Notes: a model not told the origin generated them from the letters alone. Counted from the first letter of the stretch, positions 1 to 12,800 are shown. The stretch: 64,000 nt of DNA from Ananas comosus (GCF_001540865.1 NC_033642.1:1273450-1337449), one strand, 5' to 3'. Made by a program: numbers and translations.

Positions 1-1636
1 CACAAGCACTCAACACAAACCCTAATAAAACCCTACCATATGGGGTACAGCTCCAACACAAAGCAGTGGATGGTTGGGTCCATTGCCCTCCTAGCTGGGT
101 GCCTCTGTTGGGCTTCTTGGTTCTTGCTGCAATCTAAAGTGTGCAAGAAATACCCTGCCATTTATTCTGCTACTGCTCTCATATTCTCACTGAGCTTTGT
201 ACAAGCTACTGCATTTAGTTTGGCTACTCAGAAGAGCATCTCTGTGTGGGTTCTGAAGAAGAAGTTAGAGATCATTACCGTCGTATTCTCGGTAAGGAAA
301 AGAAATGGAGTAAGTTCAATCTAGCTAGTCGATGAACAAAACGAATCGTTTCGACTCAAAATGGGTTGAAAAGTTGGGGTCTAAAATTTAACATTGGCTC
401 GGATTGGATTCGAATCGACTTATACGAAGCTACTTGTTTAGGTCAACTTAGCCCAGGCCAAACCCAACCTTATAAACCAACCTAACTAACTCTTTGAAAC
501 ACCCAAATATCTTATCAACTGTGCCAGCAATATGAAGCCAATAACTGACCTCTTATATCTGTCGACTATTGTTGCTGTTATAATGCATTTTAATTTCAAT
601 CGTGCTACAAAATTTGGTGCGCTAATTCCTTCTCAATTAAGCTGAATCAAATGAGTGATTAATTAATTACATGCAGGGAGTGGTGGGATCAGGATTAGGG
701 TTCCTGGCAATGTCATGGTGTGTGGGGAAGAGAGGCCCAGTCTTCACTGCTGCATTCACTCCTCTCATACAAATCATGGTGGCTGCCTTTGATTTCTCCA
801 TCCTCCATGAACAGCTTCACCTTGGAAGGTATATTGGAATGAACTCTATTCTTATCCTACATATTCATATTCTTAGATAAGGGTAAATTGCACTACCGCT
901 GGTCGCTGAACATCGAGCTTCAATTAGTTCCGATTAAGCATCGAACCGTATAATCAATTCCTATTTTAATGTGATCGCTCCGTTAAACTTCGGTTTTGTC
1001 GATAAAAGAAAAAAGTGGTTGCTAATTTAGCTGTCATATCATCTTCAAGAAATGAGGTAAAAGTGGGTACTCATTCAACTGGCAAACGATCACTTGAGAC
1101 GACGTGATAATTGGAAAAGACAAGTGATTTTGCGACAAAGTCATGGGCATATATATATATATATATATATCAAGTGACAGGTGCTGCAGTCATGTCATTT
1201 CTTGGCTGAATTAGCTTTCACATTATCTTTTCATTAGGAAAATTAATTTGAACAATAAATGAGGTTCGACGTCTTAATGGAAGTAAGTCGAACTTCATCA
1301 TGACCGCCGGTGCAATTTATCTCATTAGACAGGGAGGTGATATATATTGAGAGAGCTATTTTTGATTAGCGAGGGTGATATTCATCGAATCTGATAAAAT
1401 TCAGTCAGTAATTGTAACCAGATTTAATGAATCAATCTACAATCAACATGTTTATGTTGTGAGCTAACAAGTACAACTATTTTGTCAATTTTCCCAGCAT
1501 CTTGGGCTCTGCTCTTGTGATTATGGGGCTCTATTTCCTTTTGTGGGGCAAAAGCAAAGAGGCTCAATTAAGCAATGGAGTTAAGCCTAATGAGGAGCAT
1601 GTTGAACAACCCCCTGTGCAAGTACAAACTGTTTAG
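1..1636 (+). CDS. WAT1-related (nodulin MtN21/EamA) transporter, 3' part only
   Basis: This is the C-terminal part of a plant drug/metabolite transporter-superfamily membrane protein. Exons are 1-291 (open at the left edge, so the gene starts outside), 677-828 and 1498-1636. Donors at 292 and 829 and acceptors ending at 676 and 1497 are GT/AG, and the phases join (0, then 2). The visible 193 residues hold the second EamA domain: a helix reading SIALLAGCLCWASWFLLQ, then KYPAIYSATALIFSLSF, then GVVGSGLGFLAMSWCVGKRGP and SILGSALVIMGLYFLLWGK, followed by a short hydrophilic tail ending in QTV. WAT1-family members move auxin, amino acids or other small metabolites across plasma membrane or tonoplast; the substrate cannot be told here. 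The ATG at 40 is internal, because the frame is open back to base 1. The exon boundary found after the corresponding Gln of the neighbour gene is absent here. Confidence 0.9.
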
Positions 1637-2497
1637 TTAACAAAAGAAGAGGTTCACTTTTAAAGTACCATTATTTAAAGTTGAGCTTTGTTGCAACCAT
1701 ATGTAAGTTTGAGATTTTGATTTGAGGAACATCCACTTAATTTATGCAAAAATGTTGAAGGTTTAATTTGGATTATAATAGGCCAAATCGGCATGTTTAG
1801 GGCTTTTTCATGAGAAAGGAGGTGTATTTACTTCTTGTTTAATTTTATGTCATAATTAAGTCTCATTGGAAATTTATCATGCATGTGTTGACATTGCTTA
1901 AGGAGAGAGAGGCCAAGGTTCTACTAAATTTGCGGTATTAATTTGATGCAGTCGATTTAGCGTTAGAGTTTATGAAAAAGCATGACCCAATCAAGGTAGG
2001 TTGAAAATTTTGCTGAGTTTGGCAAATTTTACAATTGGCGTGAAAAATTTTTAAACAGCTATAACTTTTCGCTTGAGTGTTCGTTTTCAGTATGCAATCG
2101 ATCCCAATTCGGAAAATACTTTTCGAGATCTACACATCCAACGGCAAAGCCATTTTGGCCGAGTTTTGAATCCAAATTCAATTATTTAGGCCTCTGTTTT
2201 CATATTTTTAGGTTATTTTCAAAAAAATTTGTATTTTTTCGACTTTGAGTCCGATTATTTAGTTATTTTTTATCGGTTTAAATTCACACACACACACACA
2301 TATTAGAATTTATTATTTTCAATTATAAATATATAGACGTGATATTCGGTTAATGTAATTAGCTTTTAGAGTTGATTAATAATATTTTCGTCTTTGTCAA
2401 AGAATTGGTTTCATGTATCTCTTGTTCCGTCCTTATACTTTTTCACTCTCAATGTGGCTTAGGCCTGCGTCACTTATTTTCATAGATTACAAGAACA
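1637..2497. other. 3' flank of first WAT1 gene
   Basis: The probable 3' UTR follows the stop codon at 1636; no unambiguous poly(A) signal is seen. The rest is AT-rich and holds the dispersed repeat at 1955. Confidence 0.4.
1955..2185 (+). repeat. dispersed repeat shared with 11218-11440
   Basis: TTAGCGTTAGAGTTTATGAA, GCGTGAAAAATTTTTAAACA and CGAGATCTACACATCCAACG here correspond in order to similar words at 11235-11400. The sequence type is common in plant LTR-retrotransposon non-coding regions; neither copy shows ends. Confidence 0.55.
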
Positions 2498-3194
2498 TGT
2501 TTTTTTTTTCTTTTCTTTTTTTTTTTTATTTGAGAGAAAGGTAGCATGCTACTCGTTTTGTTCAATATTTTTTTTTATGGATAATTGCCTATATACCCCT
2601 CATACGTTTGAAAATATTTGATTTACCCCTTTTTTTTTTTTTCTTTCTAAAATACCCCTCACATGTTCCACCGTTATTGCAAAATACCCCCGCAGTTATC
2701 TCTTGTTAAGTTAACTTGCGTTAAATGTGAGTTAAATATCTACCACAGTTAAAAAAAATTAAAATACCAATTTTGCCTTTAACTTAAGGGCAAATAAGAA
2801 ATGTTGGTGACGGTAGAATGATATATTGGAAAAGACCAAAAGTCAAAATACTTTTTTTGCCCCTGACTTTAAGGGCAAATAAGAAAGTCAGCGATGGTGG
2901 AAGGGTATATTTGAAAGGGCAAAATAGTAATTTTATAGAGATAACAGAGTTAATTAACAGATTTTAACTCTAGGGGTATATTAGAAATAAGTTGGAACAT
3001 AGAAAGAGTATTTTCAATATTAGCCTTTTAAGAGGGGTAAATCGGAAAGTCAGAAACTTTTCAGAAATATATAAGCAATTGCCCCTTTCTTTTTAAATAA
3101 ACTCAGCTGGAAATGTGAAGTAATTAGACTTCGAACTTGAGATCTCAAATACCAACCATTAATTTTGTTGCCACTTACGCTAGGAATAGTTGGT
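2498..3194 (-). mobile_element. SINE interrupted by a MULE-like MITE
   Basis: The SINE tail and 3' part lie at 2498-2567, its 5' part at about 3096-3194, and the MITE at 2578-3085 splits it. Flanks aagaaca at 2491-2497 and 3195-3201 are identical. Same family as the copy at 14135. Confidence 0.7.
2578..3085. mobile_element. MULE-like MITE, nested in a SINE
   Basis: A 508-bp foldback element with long inverted arms (about 130-150 bases), starting GGATAATTGCCTATATACCC and ending CAATTGCCCC. It is the same family as the elements at 29451 and 51731. The flanks have T-rich near-identical 10-mers (9/10), weak because of low complexity. It splits a SINE copy: SINE sequence is on both sides. Confidence 0.75.
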
Positions 3195-4104
3195 AAGAAC
3201 ACCATTATTTGATATTCAAATAGAGGGCTACAAAACACTAACCTTTCTTTTTCATGTTTGATGGAGTGGGGCTCCCAACACCAAATTTGCTTCCCCTGTG
3301 GAATCCAATCTGCAAATTATAGTATGTAGCCAACCAACTCAAGTTTCTACACTTTAATATGTTTACATCCACCTTACATTGTCATAGCTTAATAACTAAA
3401 ACTACATTATCTCTATTAAATATAAATAGTAAAAATATCTCTCTTTGGTAGCTTAAAGCTTCATTTGGGATTGCAGGCAAATTACGTTACGTGTGATGAG
3501 AAAGTCTGATAGATAAATACCATGCCTGTTTCCGTACATGTTATCGCATTCTGTATATTACAATGAATTAGTTACAATATATTTTCTGCAATTCAATCGA
3601 GAATATGAGAGTATATAGTAAATGCTTTCACCTCAAGTTATCAGAGAATAACGATTGTTTCACATAACTTAACATAGTATCGGAGCAGAAGGTTTTGAAT
3701 TCGAGTCCCAAGAAGCTCTTAACGTCATTTAATTTTCTTGCATTTAATTTAAGTCCATGTCTTACAAAAGTTCTGTCCTCTAGTATCCTAAGAATTCCGA
3801 GAATGGTGATTGTTATTAATTTCTTTTTATTTAATTCAAGTCTATGATTTAGGTCTATCAAAAAAGGTTTCAAGTCGAGGCATGAAGAGGCGCATTAAAT
3901 ATAAACTTTGACAACACCGTTCTCAATTTGTTAGTTTAAGCTATTGGAGAATAATAGCACTTTCACATAATTTACTTTTTTTTGTGACAATTAATATTTA
4001 CTCTTTTTTTTTTGTCCTTTTGATCACTGCCTATAAGCCCCATAACTTTACCCCACCCACCCCAAACTAATCTACTACTAGTACTAGAAAAGGTTAGAAA
4101 TCAA

Positions 4105-4415
4105 ACTCCAAAAGTCAGACGATCAAATTCTGTAAATATGTTCGTGTGGGGTTCAAACCCTCCGAGAAGATTACCTACTATTTGTACCAGAAAAAGTCGA
4201 AAAAATCAAATTCCGAAAATATACATGTGTGGGGTTCAAACCTCGCGAAAAGACTATCTACTACTAGTACCAAAAAAAGCAAGAAAATCAAATTTCGAAA
4301 ATATATACGTGCGGAGTTCGATCCCTCTTAGAAGTTACCGAGTACCGGACAAAGTCAGAAAATCAAATTCCGAAAATATACATGTGTGGAATTCCAACTC
4401 CCTTCAAAATGCCTT
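4105..4415 (+). repeat. ~80-bp tandem repeat, about four diverged units
   Basis: The words AAATCAAATTCCGAAAATAT and ACATGTGTGGGGTTCAAACC recur at roughly 4115, 4200, 4283 and 4358. Short open frames through it repeat the same peptide and are not genes. Confidence 0.7.
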
Positions 4416-4767
4416 CTCAAGATAAGAAACCACTATGCTAAAGGAAATGCTTGAAGTTACTAATTTATTGTCATGATAGGTGCCATCCAACTTTTAGCCT
4501 GCATTTATGTCCTATTGTGAAGTTTCAGATACAATTGATCTCAGCATCTGGCCATATTTGTCGGTAAAAGTGGAGACCCCCTCAACTATTTGTAATTCGG
4601 AAATGGGTCCCTGCGCTGTATATTTCTTTCGCTTTGACAGAGTTTAGTCGATTAAATTGAGAATTTCGCACCTAGCGAAACCCACGCTTGCTTCATTATT
4701 GATTTTTGATTGTTTCTAATTCAATTGGGCGAAATAACTCAGATCAAAACTGCTGAAAGGTGAAGCG

Positions 4768-5155
4768 TGTTAGCTTGAAGGGGCCAGCATTCTGCTCTGT
4801 GTCGAGAGGTTAGGTTGGGCCCAGTCACGTTCGAAATGGCGTGAGACTGGATTGGGTCAAGTCATTCTCGAAGTGGCGTGAGGTTGGTTGGGCCGAGTCA
4901 CAATCGAAATCTGTGATGCTATGTCTATATACGCTTTAAATGAATTTGTTGCGTACTTCTAGTAGCTCGAACTTTTATGATTAATGGTTAGCGCCAACAA
5001 TCCGACAAGTAGTACCAGAGCTAGATATCACAGATTCGATTCCCGCATACTGCAAATGTGTGCAGGTGTTGGACTATACGCTTTAAGTAAATTAATTACG
5101 TATTTTTAACAGACTCAAGCTTTTGGGATTAATGATTAGCGCTAACGATGCAACA
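4768..5155 (+). mobile_element. second TRIM-like family, copy with deleted 3' LTR
   Basis: The 5' LTR (4768-5007) starts TGTTAGCTTGA and ends AATCCGACA. The internal region holds AGTAGTACCAGAGC (primer site, decayed), GGTT-type sequence CGATTCCCGC and TGTGTGCAGG. Only the last ~80 bp of the 3' LTR remain, ending GCAACA. Three internal GGTTGGGCCGAGTCAC-type repeats lie within the LTR. Confidence 0.65.
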
Positions 5156-5753
5156 AACTGATGCCAATATGAAATTTAAATTTTGAGGTTCTATTTCAAA
5201 ATGTGCCGTAGTTGATGGGTTCTCTAGACATTTTTTCCTGTACTTTTTGATAAAGGAGGGACATCAAAGCAGATTGAGGAAAGTTTTCCCATCAGGGGAT
5301 TTAGTAAAGTCTACATTAGAAAAGTTTGGTTGAAGAAATGGTTTTCTGGGGTTTCCCTTGGCTTCTAGCTAGATGTACAACTGGTGATGGAACCTGTAAC
5401 AGCCAATATATACAAACAAATTAATCTTTTAATCGATTGAACCTGCAGAAGCTTCTTCAGAAGTGCTATATGATTACACAGAAGTACTAATAATTTTTTG
5501 GTACTGTATATTTTATATAAAGTAGAGAAGTTATTATAGAAGACGATCTTAGTTAATTTGGATCTCAAAAGTCGAGCCTGATTAGTTACAAGCTTGAATT
5601 GAAATGTGCTCTTAACGATTAAGACGAATTTAGAAACTATATATTTTCTTTGAATATGATGAGAATTGAAAATAAAGATAGAATGAACGAGAGATTATTG
5701 GATCGAGTTACAGATTTCGGTAACATGATGGATCTTCTTAATTAATCATATGC

Positions 5754-5925
5754 TGTAGCATCCTAATAGTTTGACATCGGATGAACAAGAGATTCTCATT
5801 GAGAATATAAGAGGCTGCGCGGACTTAAGTATTTTGGGTTGATGGTTTGAAACCAACGAGTTATTATTGCTAACGGATTGAATCGCTATATTTGGTATCA
5901 GAACCGAATTCCAACGAAAAGTATA
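5754..5925 (+). mobile_element. Cassandra-like TRIM LTR plus primer-binding site, remnant
   Basis: The LTR starts TGTAGCATCCTAATAG, contains AACGAGTTATTATTGCTAACG, and ends GCTATA at 5890. It is followed by TTTGGTATCAGAACC, the initiator-Met primer site with one change. Same family as the array at 27080; no 5S segment. The second LTR is missing. Confidence 0.65.
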
Positions 5926-6884
5926 AGAACTAAGTGTTATGCGAGACAAAATTTATTTTTAATCATAAATATGTGCATATGTAATTAGATTTTAATTAAA
6001 AAAATATTATTTTGAACAAAATTTATAATTTTCCCATAGGTGCATATGTAACCGTATTCCTAATTATTCTCCAGGTGAAAAAAGTAGGTTGGAGCCTTTA
6101 TCCTATAAATATATATATGGAAAAGATATACATTTAAAACTAGAAGTAAATTTCAAAAAAATAACATCCTATATTTTCACCTTAGCACCATTTCATTTTG
6201 TTTCTTTTGAATCAACTTTTAGGTGTTCTACATTTGCTTTTTTAATTTTTTTTTAATATAAAAAGTACTTTTGTCATCTTAGTGGGAGTTTGAGTTTGGA
6301 TTGGATTTTCATCTAAACTCGAATCCAAATCTCTTTCGCATCACATTTGGGCTCGAGACATCACTACTAGAATTCCATTTTTTTCTCAATAATAAATACG
6401 GTTGTAAACGATAACGTTTTGCAATAAATAAGAATCGTTGCAAATCGTTGCTATAAATTTCATGATAATAAATAAGTAAATAATATGATTTGTATTATCA
6501 CACGGGCACAAACTGTTATAATAAAATATATATATATTTTTTGCAACAAAATTTTGAATGTAATTAAATTAAAATAATAGAATAAAATTATTTGTTTTTA
6601 CATGCTACCTGTTTTATTCATTTGAAAAAAATTAATAATATAAAAATTTTGCGGGACTCAAACTAGTAAATAATCATTTTTCTCTAAAAGTTTAAATTAT
6701 TAGATAGTGATATTTTTAACGGGACTAAAGTGTAGTACATTTGAAAATTCAAAAACCATAGTAATTAAATAAATATTGTGTAGGGACCAAGCTGTAATTT
6801 TAAGATACTTCAGGTACTACCCATAAGTCTAAATTTTATGCTATCCAAAATATCGTATCCAAATCAAAAATCTTTTTGAGAAGG

Positions 6885-7770
6885 GTAAACTACAGAAAAT
6901 CTTTTGTAAATATCTGATTTTTTACTTTTCCTTTCCGACATTTAAAAATCTATATTTTGCTATCTCACTACAACAAAAACGGTCTATAGCGACACTTTTA
7001 AATGTAAATACATGTCAAAAAAGTGCTGCTAGCTAAAATTGTCGACACTTTTAAAAAGTATTGCTATATGTGGAGTCGCTAGGTATATAGTGACAGTTAA
7101 AGAATGTTGCTATAACTTAAAAGAGTACTGCTAATTTACCAATATTTATTTAAGCATTTAGCAACCGTCGAAACTCTATCTCGTTGGCTGCGGTGGCGGA
7201 GGAGGACGACAGGAAAGGCTTTTCGTCTAGAATTTCAGTGGATTGAGTGAAGAGAGAAAAAAAATGGTAATTGATTTTTCTTCTTTTTTTTTTCTTTTCT
7301 GTTTGTAATCGGGCCAAATGGACTGGGTGTGGTGGGTTCAGTAGAGTAATCTTTTATTTTGGTTGGATTGGGCTTTATATTTAGGCATTAGTAAATATTT
7401 TTTTAAGTTTTAGCATAAATGAGACATTTACTCAAAAGTGTCCCAAACATGTGTCCCTATAACCTAATTCTGTTAGTGTCTTAAAATTTTAAAAATATTT
7501 TCAGAGGGTACGACGTTAATGGAGAAGGCAAAATGACCCGAATGTCATTACTTCTTCTATAAAAAAATAATTTTTTAATATATTTTTGTTATTTTGAATC
7601 ATATTTTTGGTATAAATTATAAGAAATGGACGGAATAGTGATAGAATGCTGATGGAGGGGGCTAAATACAACAACTTAAAATATTGACGGGTAAAATGTA
7701 AGTTTTAAAAGTTAGAGAGAGAAAATGAAATAATAGATATTTATAATGGAGTTTTCTGTAATTTAGCTTT
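6885..7770. mobile_element. foldback MITE hosting the CACTA element
   Basis: The left arm (CTGATTTTTTACTTTTCCTT, about 6885-6965) and right arm (about 7479-7770, ending TTTTCTGTAATTTAGC) are roughly inverted. The same family is at about 18920-19265, 42410-43195 and 60440-60560. No coding sequence. Ends are approximate. Confidence 0.5.
6966..7478. mobile_element. short non-autonomous CACTA element
   Basis: It begins CACTACAACAAAAACGGTCT and ends TTCTGTTAGTG; the reverse complement of the right end (CACTAACAGAATTAGG, then TTATAGGGACAC) aligns with the left (CTATAGCGACAC). The 3-bp duplication tct is perfect on both sides. Near 7165-7245 is a GC-richer stretch (GGCTGCGGTGGCGGAGGAGG) unlike the rest, possibly picked up from a gene. 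No transposase. It lies inside an older foldback MITE (about 6885-7770). Confidence 0.75.
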
Positions 7771-8349
7771 TGAGAAAAGTAAATAAAATCCAAAAAGTGA
7801 ACAATATCCTCCTCTTTCTCTCTCTCTCTCTCTCTACTAATTAATTACATCTCACGCTACAAATCCCTCTACATTGGAAAATTATTTACTGCACCTGGTG
7901 TACCTATGAATCTCATACACCACACTTTCTCTATTTTAATTGGTGCTTCTATAAGTTTTGTTTTAAAAAAAATCAAGTGATTTTAAGTAGAATATAATCA
8001 AATTAGTGATTAATTTCTTCAAATTTACTGGTTTTAATTACTTTTAGCAAATACAATTGGAATAATTAATGAGTAATACCAAATAGAACCATTAATTTAA
8101 TAATTGTTTTTAAAACTTAACTAACTGTAATAATTTAAAGAAAAATTAGAAGTTATGGAGTGTCACTAAAAATGGAGTTCGAAGAGTTTATTGCTGATAT
8201 TTTATGTATATATATTCAAAGTTATTAAAAAAAAAAAATTACATTTTGAGTTTCTAACTTTTGTCATACAATTTCTAAAGTGCGCGGTGCACGGTGCACC
8301 CGGTCCATACAACATTCCTCATGCTCCTGTTTTTTTTTCTCTGTTAGAT

Positions 8350-9425
8350 TTAGGGATCTCAAGGGGTAACGGGTTGGGGTGTAGGTTTTCAAAAATCTGA
8401 ATCCGAATCCAATTATCAAATCCGAAATTTTAATTTGAACCCGAACTCAAATATGATGAATTTTGAAAATTCACATCCAACTCGAACCCAGTCAAAAATT
8501 TGGAACTCGGCCCCTAATCCGAAAATATGAACCCAAAACAATTATTTCTCTTTGTCATATTTCAAAATATATTTTATTAAATCTAAGTTTTTAAAATACA
8601 AATTCAAATATAATATTAATTTTTTATTTATCTATACTATATGTAAAAGCCAATAGAAATTGACGTACGAAATTCTAAATGAAATAAAAAAATATTCCAC
8701 ACATATTATAAAAAAATAAATAATTATAATTAACAAACTAAAAACAAATTGGAACAAATAAAATTTAGAAAAAAAATTAATTAAAAATAGACTCATGCTT
8801 ACCATTAATAACCATTTAAATTTAAAATACAAATTTAAATTTTATTTTATATAAAATTTATATTTAAATTTGAATTAATTAGTAAATGTGACGTGCATTG
8901 CACTTGCACTACAACTAGTATTATATAATGTAAAATCAATTCAAATTCGAGTCAGATACAGATAAAATCCAAATCCGAATTCAAGTCAGTCAGGTTTTTA
9001 TTTTTTATATCGATCAATGGGTACGGATACTTAAAATTTTATCCGAATATGAATCTAAATAGAGCGGATTTATCTAATGTTAAATGAATATAGTTTTGGA
9101 TATTGATATCAAATTCAAAACCCGGCAGATATAGATACGGATATGGATTTTGACTGCGCGTACCCGACCCGAACCCGAAACCCGAATTTATTTTATATTA
9201 TATATAATATGCATATAAAAATTTGATATTATATTTGAATTTGTATTTTAAAAATTTAGATTTAATATAATATATTTTGAAATATTGAAAAATGAAATAA
9301 TTTTTTCTGGTTCGAAATTTAGGGTTCGGATTCGAATTTTGGATTTTTGGTCAGATTCGAGTTTGGATATGGATTTTTAAAATCCGTCGAGTTCGGAATC
9401 CGACCTGTCGATATCCCTAATCCAT
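8350..9425. mobile_element. hAT-like foldback MITE, interrupted by the Helitron
   Basis: Left TAGGGATCTCAAGGGGTAAC and right GTCGATATCCCTA are inverted TAGGGAT-type ends. Internally there are repeated CCGAATCCGAA / CCCGACCCGAACCCG words in opposite orientations. The central 8631-8918 is foreign (Helitron). No clear 8-bp duplication was found. A further end of the same type lies near 9477-9544. Confidence 0.45.
8631..8918 (+). mobile_element. small non-autonomous Helitron-like element
   Basis: The left end is TCTATACTATATGTAAAAGC after an A, and the right end CACTACAACTAG is followed by T, giving the Helitron signature of TC...CTAG inserted between A and T. A short palindrome GTGCATTGCAC lies about 10 bases before the CTAG, in the position of the usual 3' hairpin. 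288 bp, AT-rich, no coding capacity. Confidence 0.6.
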
Positions 9426-9599
9426 ATAGCATTAGATGAACTCACCGACTTTGAATTTAGATTCGAATTCGAATAAAATTTCGGGTATCTGCGCCCATTG
9501 GTATCCCTATCTGCATGGCCCCTCACCATTTCCGTATCCCTAAGCATGCGCCAAGATGAGCAACCTACTAACAAACAAGCGTTGACCACGTGACTCTCT

Positions 9600-9792
9600 C
9601 TCTCTCATCTCTAGTCCCTCTCTACATAATTAATAAACAACCTAGCAATTAGTTACACGTGTGCTATCACTCCCCCAATCACATCCTCTTCTTCTTATGC
9701 AACTATCCAACACTTTGCAAGCCCTAACCCTTCCTTCTTTAACACTTGCACCCTCTATACAAAACTCTACACAAACCCTAGCAACCCACATA

Positions 9793-9832
<40 letters not shown>

Positions 9833-9844
9833 AGAAGGGGGGAG
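9600..9844 (+). promoter_or_regulatory. leader and proximal promoter of the WAT1 gene, with (CT)n tract
   Basis: The stretch just before the start codon is pyrimidine-rich and contains a (CT)n run at about 9791-9832 that ends 13 bases before the ATG. Such tracts are common in plant 5' leaders and core promoters (Y-patch). No clear TATA box is seen; ctatacaaaa near 9752 is only a weak candidate. The cap site is not determined. Confidence 0.4.
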
Positions 9845-12800
9845 ATGGAGAGTCAGAAAGGGAGGGTGCTGGAGAGCGCGCTGCTACCGCTGAGCATGGT
9901 AGTGATCCAAATCCTGGTTATGGGGATGCTGATCCTATCGAAGATCGTGATGAACAACGGGATGCAGCCCTACGTGCTCCTCGGTTATCGCAACATTATT
10001 GGCGCCATATTCGTCGCGCCGTTCGCCTTTTTCTTCGAGAGGTTTGGTTCGGCTCGGTCACTTCTTATCTTCTTGCTTTGCGTGTGGTGAATTACTATTC
10101 TCTCTTCGCTAGATATTTTACGTATGTATATATAAACGTATACATAATGTATATTTATATATATTGGTAGTGAAATTAGGTTTTTGCTGCATATAACTCC
10201 ATCTAAGTTCAAATGAGGATTAGTTTGAGAAATATTTCCCAATTGATAATGGCGAAAATTGGGGATGTTTCCTAATAGGTGTATTTACCCAAGTTTGTTT
10301 ATAATGCCATTAAAAGTTCGTATATTTTGATGTGACAAATATAAGATCGAATAAGCAGTTGATCGTATGGGTCATATATACTTTCTCGAAAGAATTTTGA
10401 TTATACATAGGATAGCAAACTGGGGAAAAAGAAACCATTCGTGACACGTCGAAAATAAGGTTAGAGGAATAGGTAAAAATGGTAAATTTATTATGGATCA
10501 CATTAATATTTTTACAGATGCTTCAGTATTCTAATAGTGAATTGAAGAGGCGAGTGTACATACTGAACTATTTGATAAAGTTTAGGAGGTCTAATTACCA
10601 ACGTTGAAAATTTAGTGTATATACATATATAGAAGTGTATACACTTTGAATGATTATGTAGTAAACTACATGTAAATGCGCTAACATATACATGGATTTT
10701 TTTTTGAAGTATCTCTTCTCATGAGGTATTGTTTTAGAGAGATTCAAAATTTCGAAACTATTGTAGACAAAAAAAGGTTTCACATAAGCTTTTTATACCA
10801 AAAACACTAATTAGTTTTGTTCCAATCTTGCACACATATTAATATTTCATCTAAATCCATAAAAAAGCATCACACCAAAATGTACATACACCAAGCAACT
10901 AAAGTTGGAAATTCTAATACATATTTATGTGAAATTATTGCTTGCAAATGATGCATTTATACATTTTATTGAACACATTAATACTTGATGATAAATGTCT
11001 TAAAATTAAAAATTCTATTCAATATATGTCATCTACAACAATTAAACGGTTTATATATATATATGAAAATATAAGTTAAAGAATCTGTTATTTAATTAGG
11101 CATCAAATAGTCGCAAAATTCTTTCTTACAAAACATTATTAATAAGAAATAAGTATTCAAAATTTCAAGTTTTTGGTGTGTCGGACTTTTGAATATTGTA
11201 GATGACATTCACCTAGAGATGTGGCCAACTTAGCATTAGAGTTTCTGAAAAACCGTGATCAACCATGCCGTTGAGTTCGGCAATTTTTACAATCAGTGCG
11301 AAAAATTTTTAAATGGCCGTTACTATTCCCTCGAGTGCCTATTTTTAGCATACAACTCCCAATTCGGAAAACACGTTTCGAGATCTACGCTTCAAACTGC
11401 AGAGCAGTTTTCATCAAGTTCGGGATCCAAATTCAACAAGGGGTGTATATCGTACACTCTCTCATCCAAGGGCCAATAACAAGCTCTTGTCTCATGGAAT
11501 TTTTTTTTTTTTTTTTGATACTAAAAACCAAGAAAAAATTATTAATGTTAGGATGTCTCTTTTGGAGTGTGCAAGTGGCGTTTCTCTTTTCGTAGTTTTG
11601 TGCAAATTCAACGAATCTCTTTATTGTTTCTTAGAATTTTTGTTCAATGGGACCGTGCTGTATACTTTGTTTTGTTTCCGTGCCATGAATACATTTTTAG
11701 TACTTTCCAAATAAATATTCAACCAGGTTATATGTCCCATTAAGTCACTTGCTTTTTCTTTTTTTTTTTTACTTATTTGGTTTCCTTTCCTGGATCTTTT
11801 TTACAATGTTGTGGTACATTTTGTTAAGACAATTTCTAGACCCTTTTATTTTATTTTATTTTGAGAGAGAAAGATATTAGAAATGAACTTGGTTGGAAAT
11901 GTAAAGTAACTATCCTTTAAATTTATTGTTGGTGCATGTGGTATATTTCACCTGATCTTCACCGAACTCATGATCTGAGGTGTTATGACTCTTCTTAGGT
12001 TATTTCCTATCAGATCGATTCGTAGGATAACATATATATCTATAATATATTAATAAATGCTATTCTCATTCGTATTGTTGTTCGCGATAGAAACGAGCTT
12101 AATTAGTTCCATAAGTCAACTCATAATAAACCCTTATACATACCAAAAGAATTTCATGGTTGAGAAAAGGATTATTGCATCATACATTAATGTTCCCAAG
12201 TGAAATTGTTGTTTAAAGCCTTTTAATATGGCTTTTTTCTTTTTTCGTTTTCGTAAAAACATACATATATAATTACCTGAACTATAGGCCGTTTTGAATA
12301 GGTTACACAATCTTTCAAGATTTTAATTTTACTACTCAAACTTTCAATTAATAAATCTATAAATTTAAGATAATTACTTACTTTAATGAACTTACAGTTG
12401 CGAGAATTGCATAAAGTATACTAATTACATCTATAAAAATAAACAACACATTCAAATTTTGAAGTAAAGTGCTATTGATTGCTCAAATCAAATAAATTGA
12501 AATGTTTGATAATAATACTTTTGAAAGGTTGAGTAGTCGACTCAAAATGATCCATAACTCAGGTAAATTCTATACATTCTATCTTTTATTTTTATTGAAC
12601 TATATAACCAACTTAAAGATGGTTGAGGCTTACCCTAAACAGTTTTAGTAATGCATGATATATATATATATATCCCCACGCATTGGGTATAGCATGCTTG
12701 CACGAGCTTTGTTTGGTCCCATGCATATGAGATGTGTGAGAAACGGATGCTTTCATGAAAGTAGTGAGTCTTTTTGTCTGAAAAGAGAGAGAAGGCAAAA

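Larger units (their letters stand above)
3202..6884. other. intergenic, repeat remnants only
   Basis: Between the two WAT1 genes. Apart from the dispersed repeat near 3560-3960, the tandem repeat at 4105, the TRIM copies at 4768 and 5754 and short A/T runs, nothing coding is recognisable. Confidence 0.5.

Noticed and set aside
9661..10170. 169-aa open frame over WAT1 exon 1
   Set aside because: Shifted frame through the (CT)n leader giving Ser/Leu runs; the exon frame from 9845 matches the WAT1 family.
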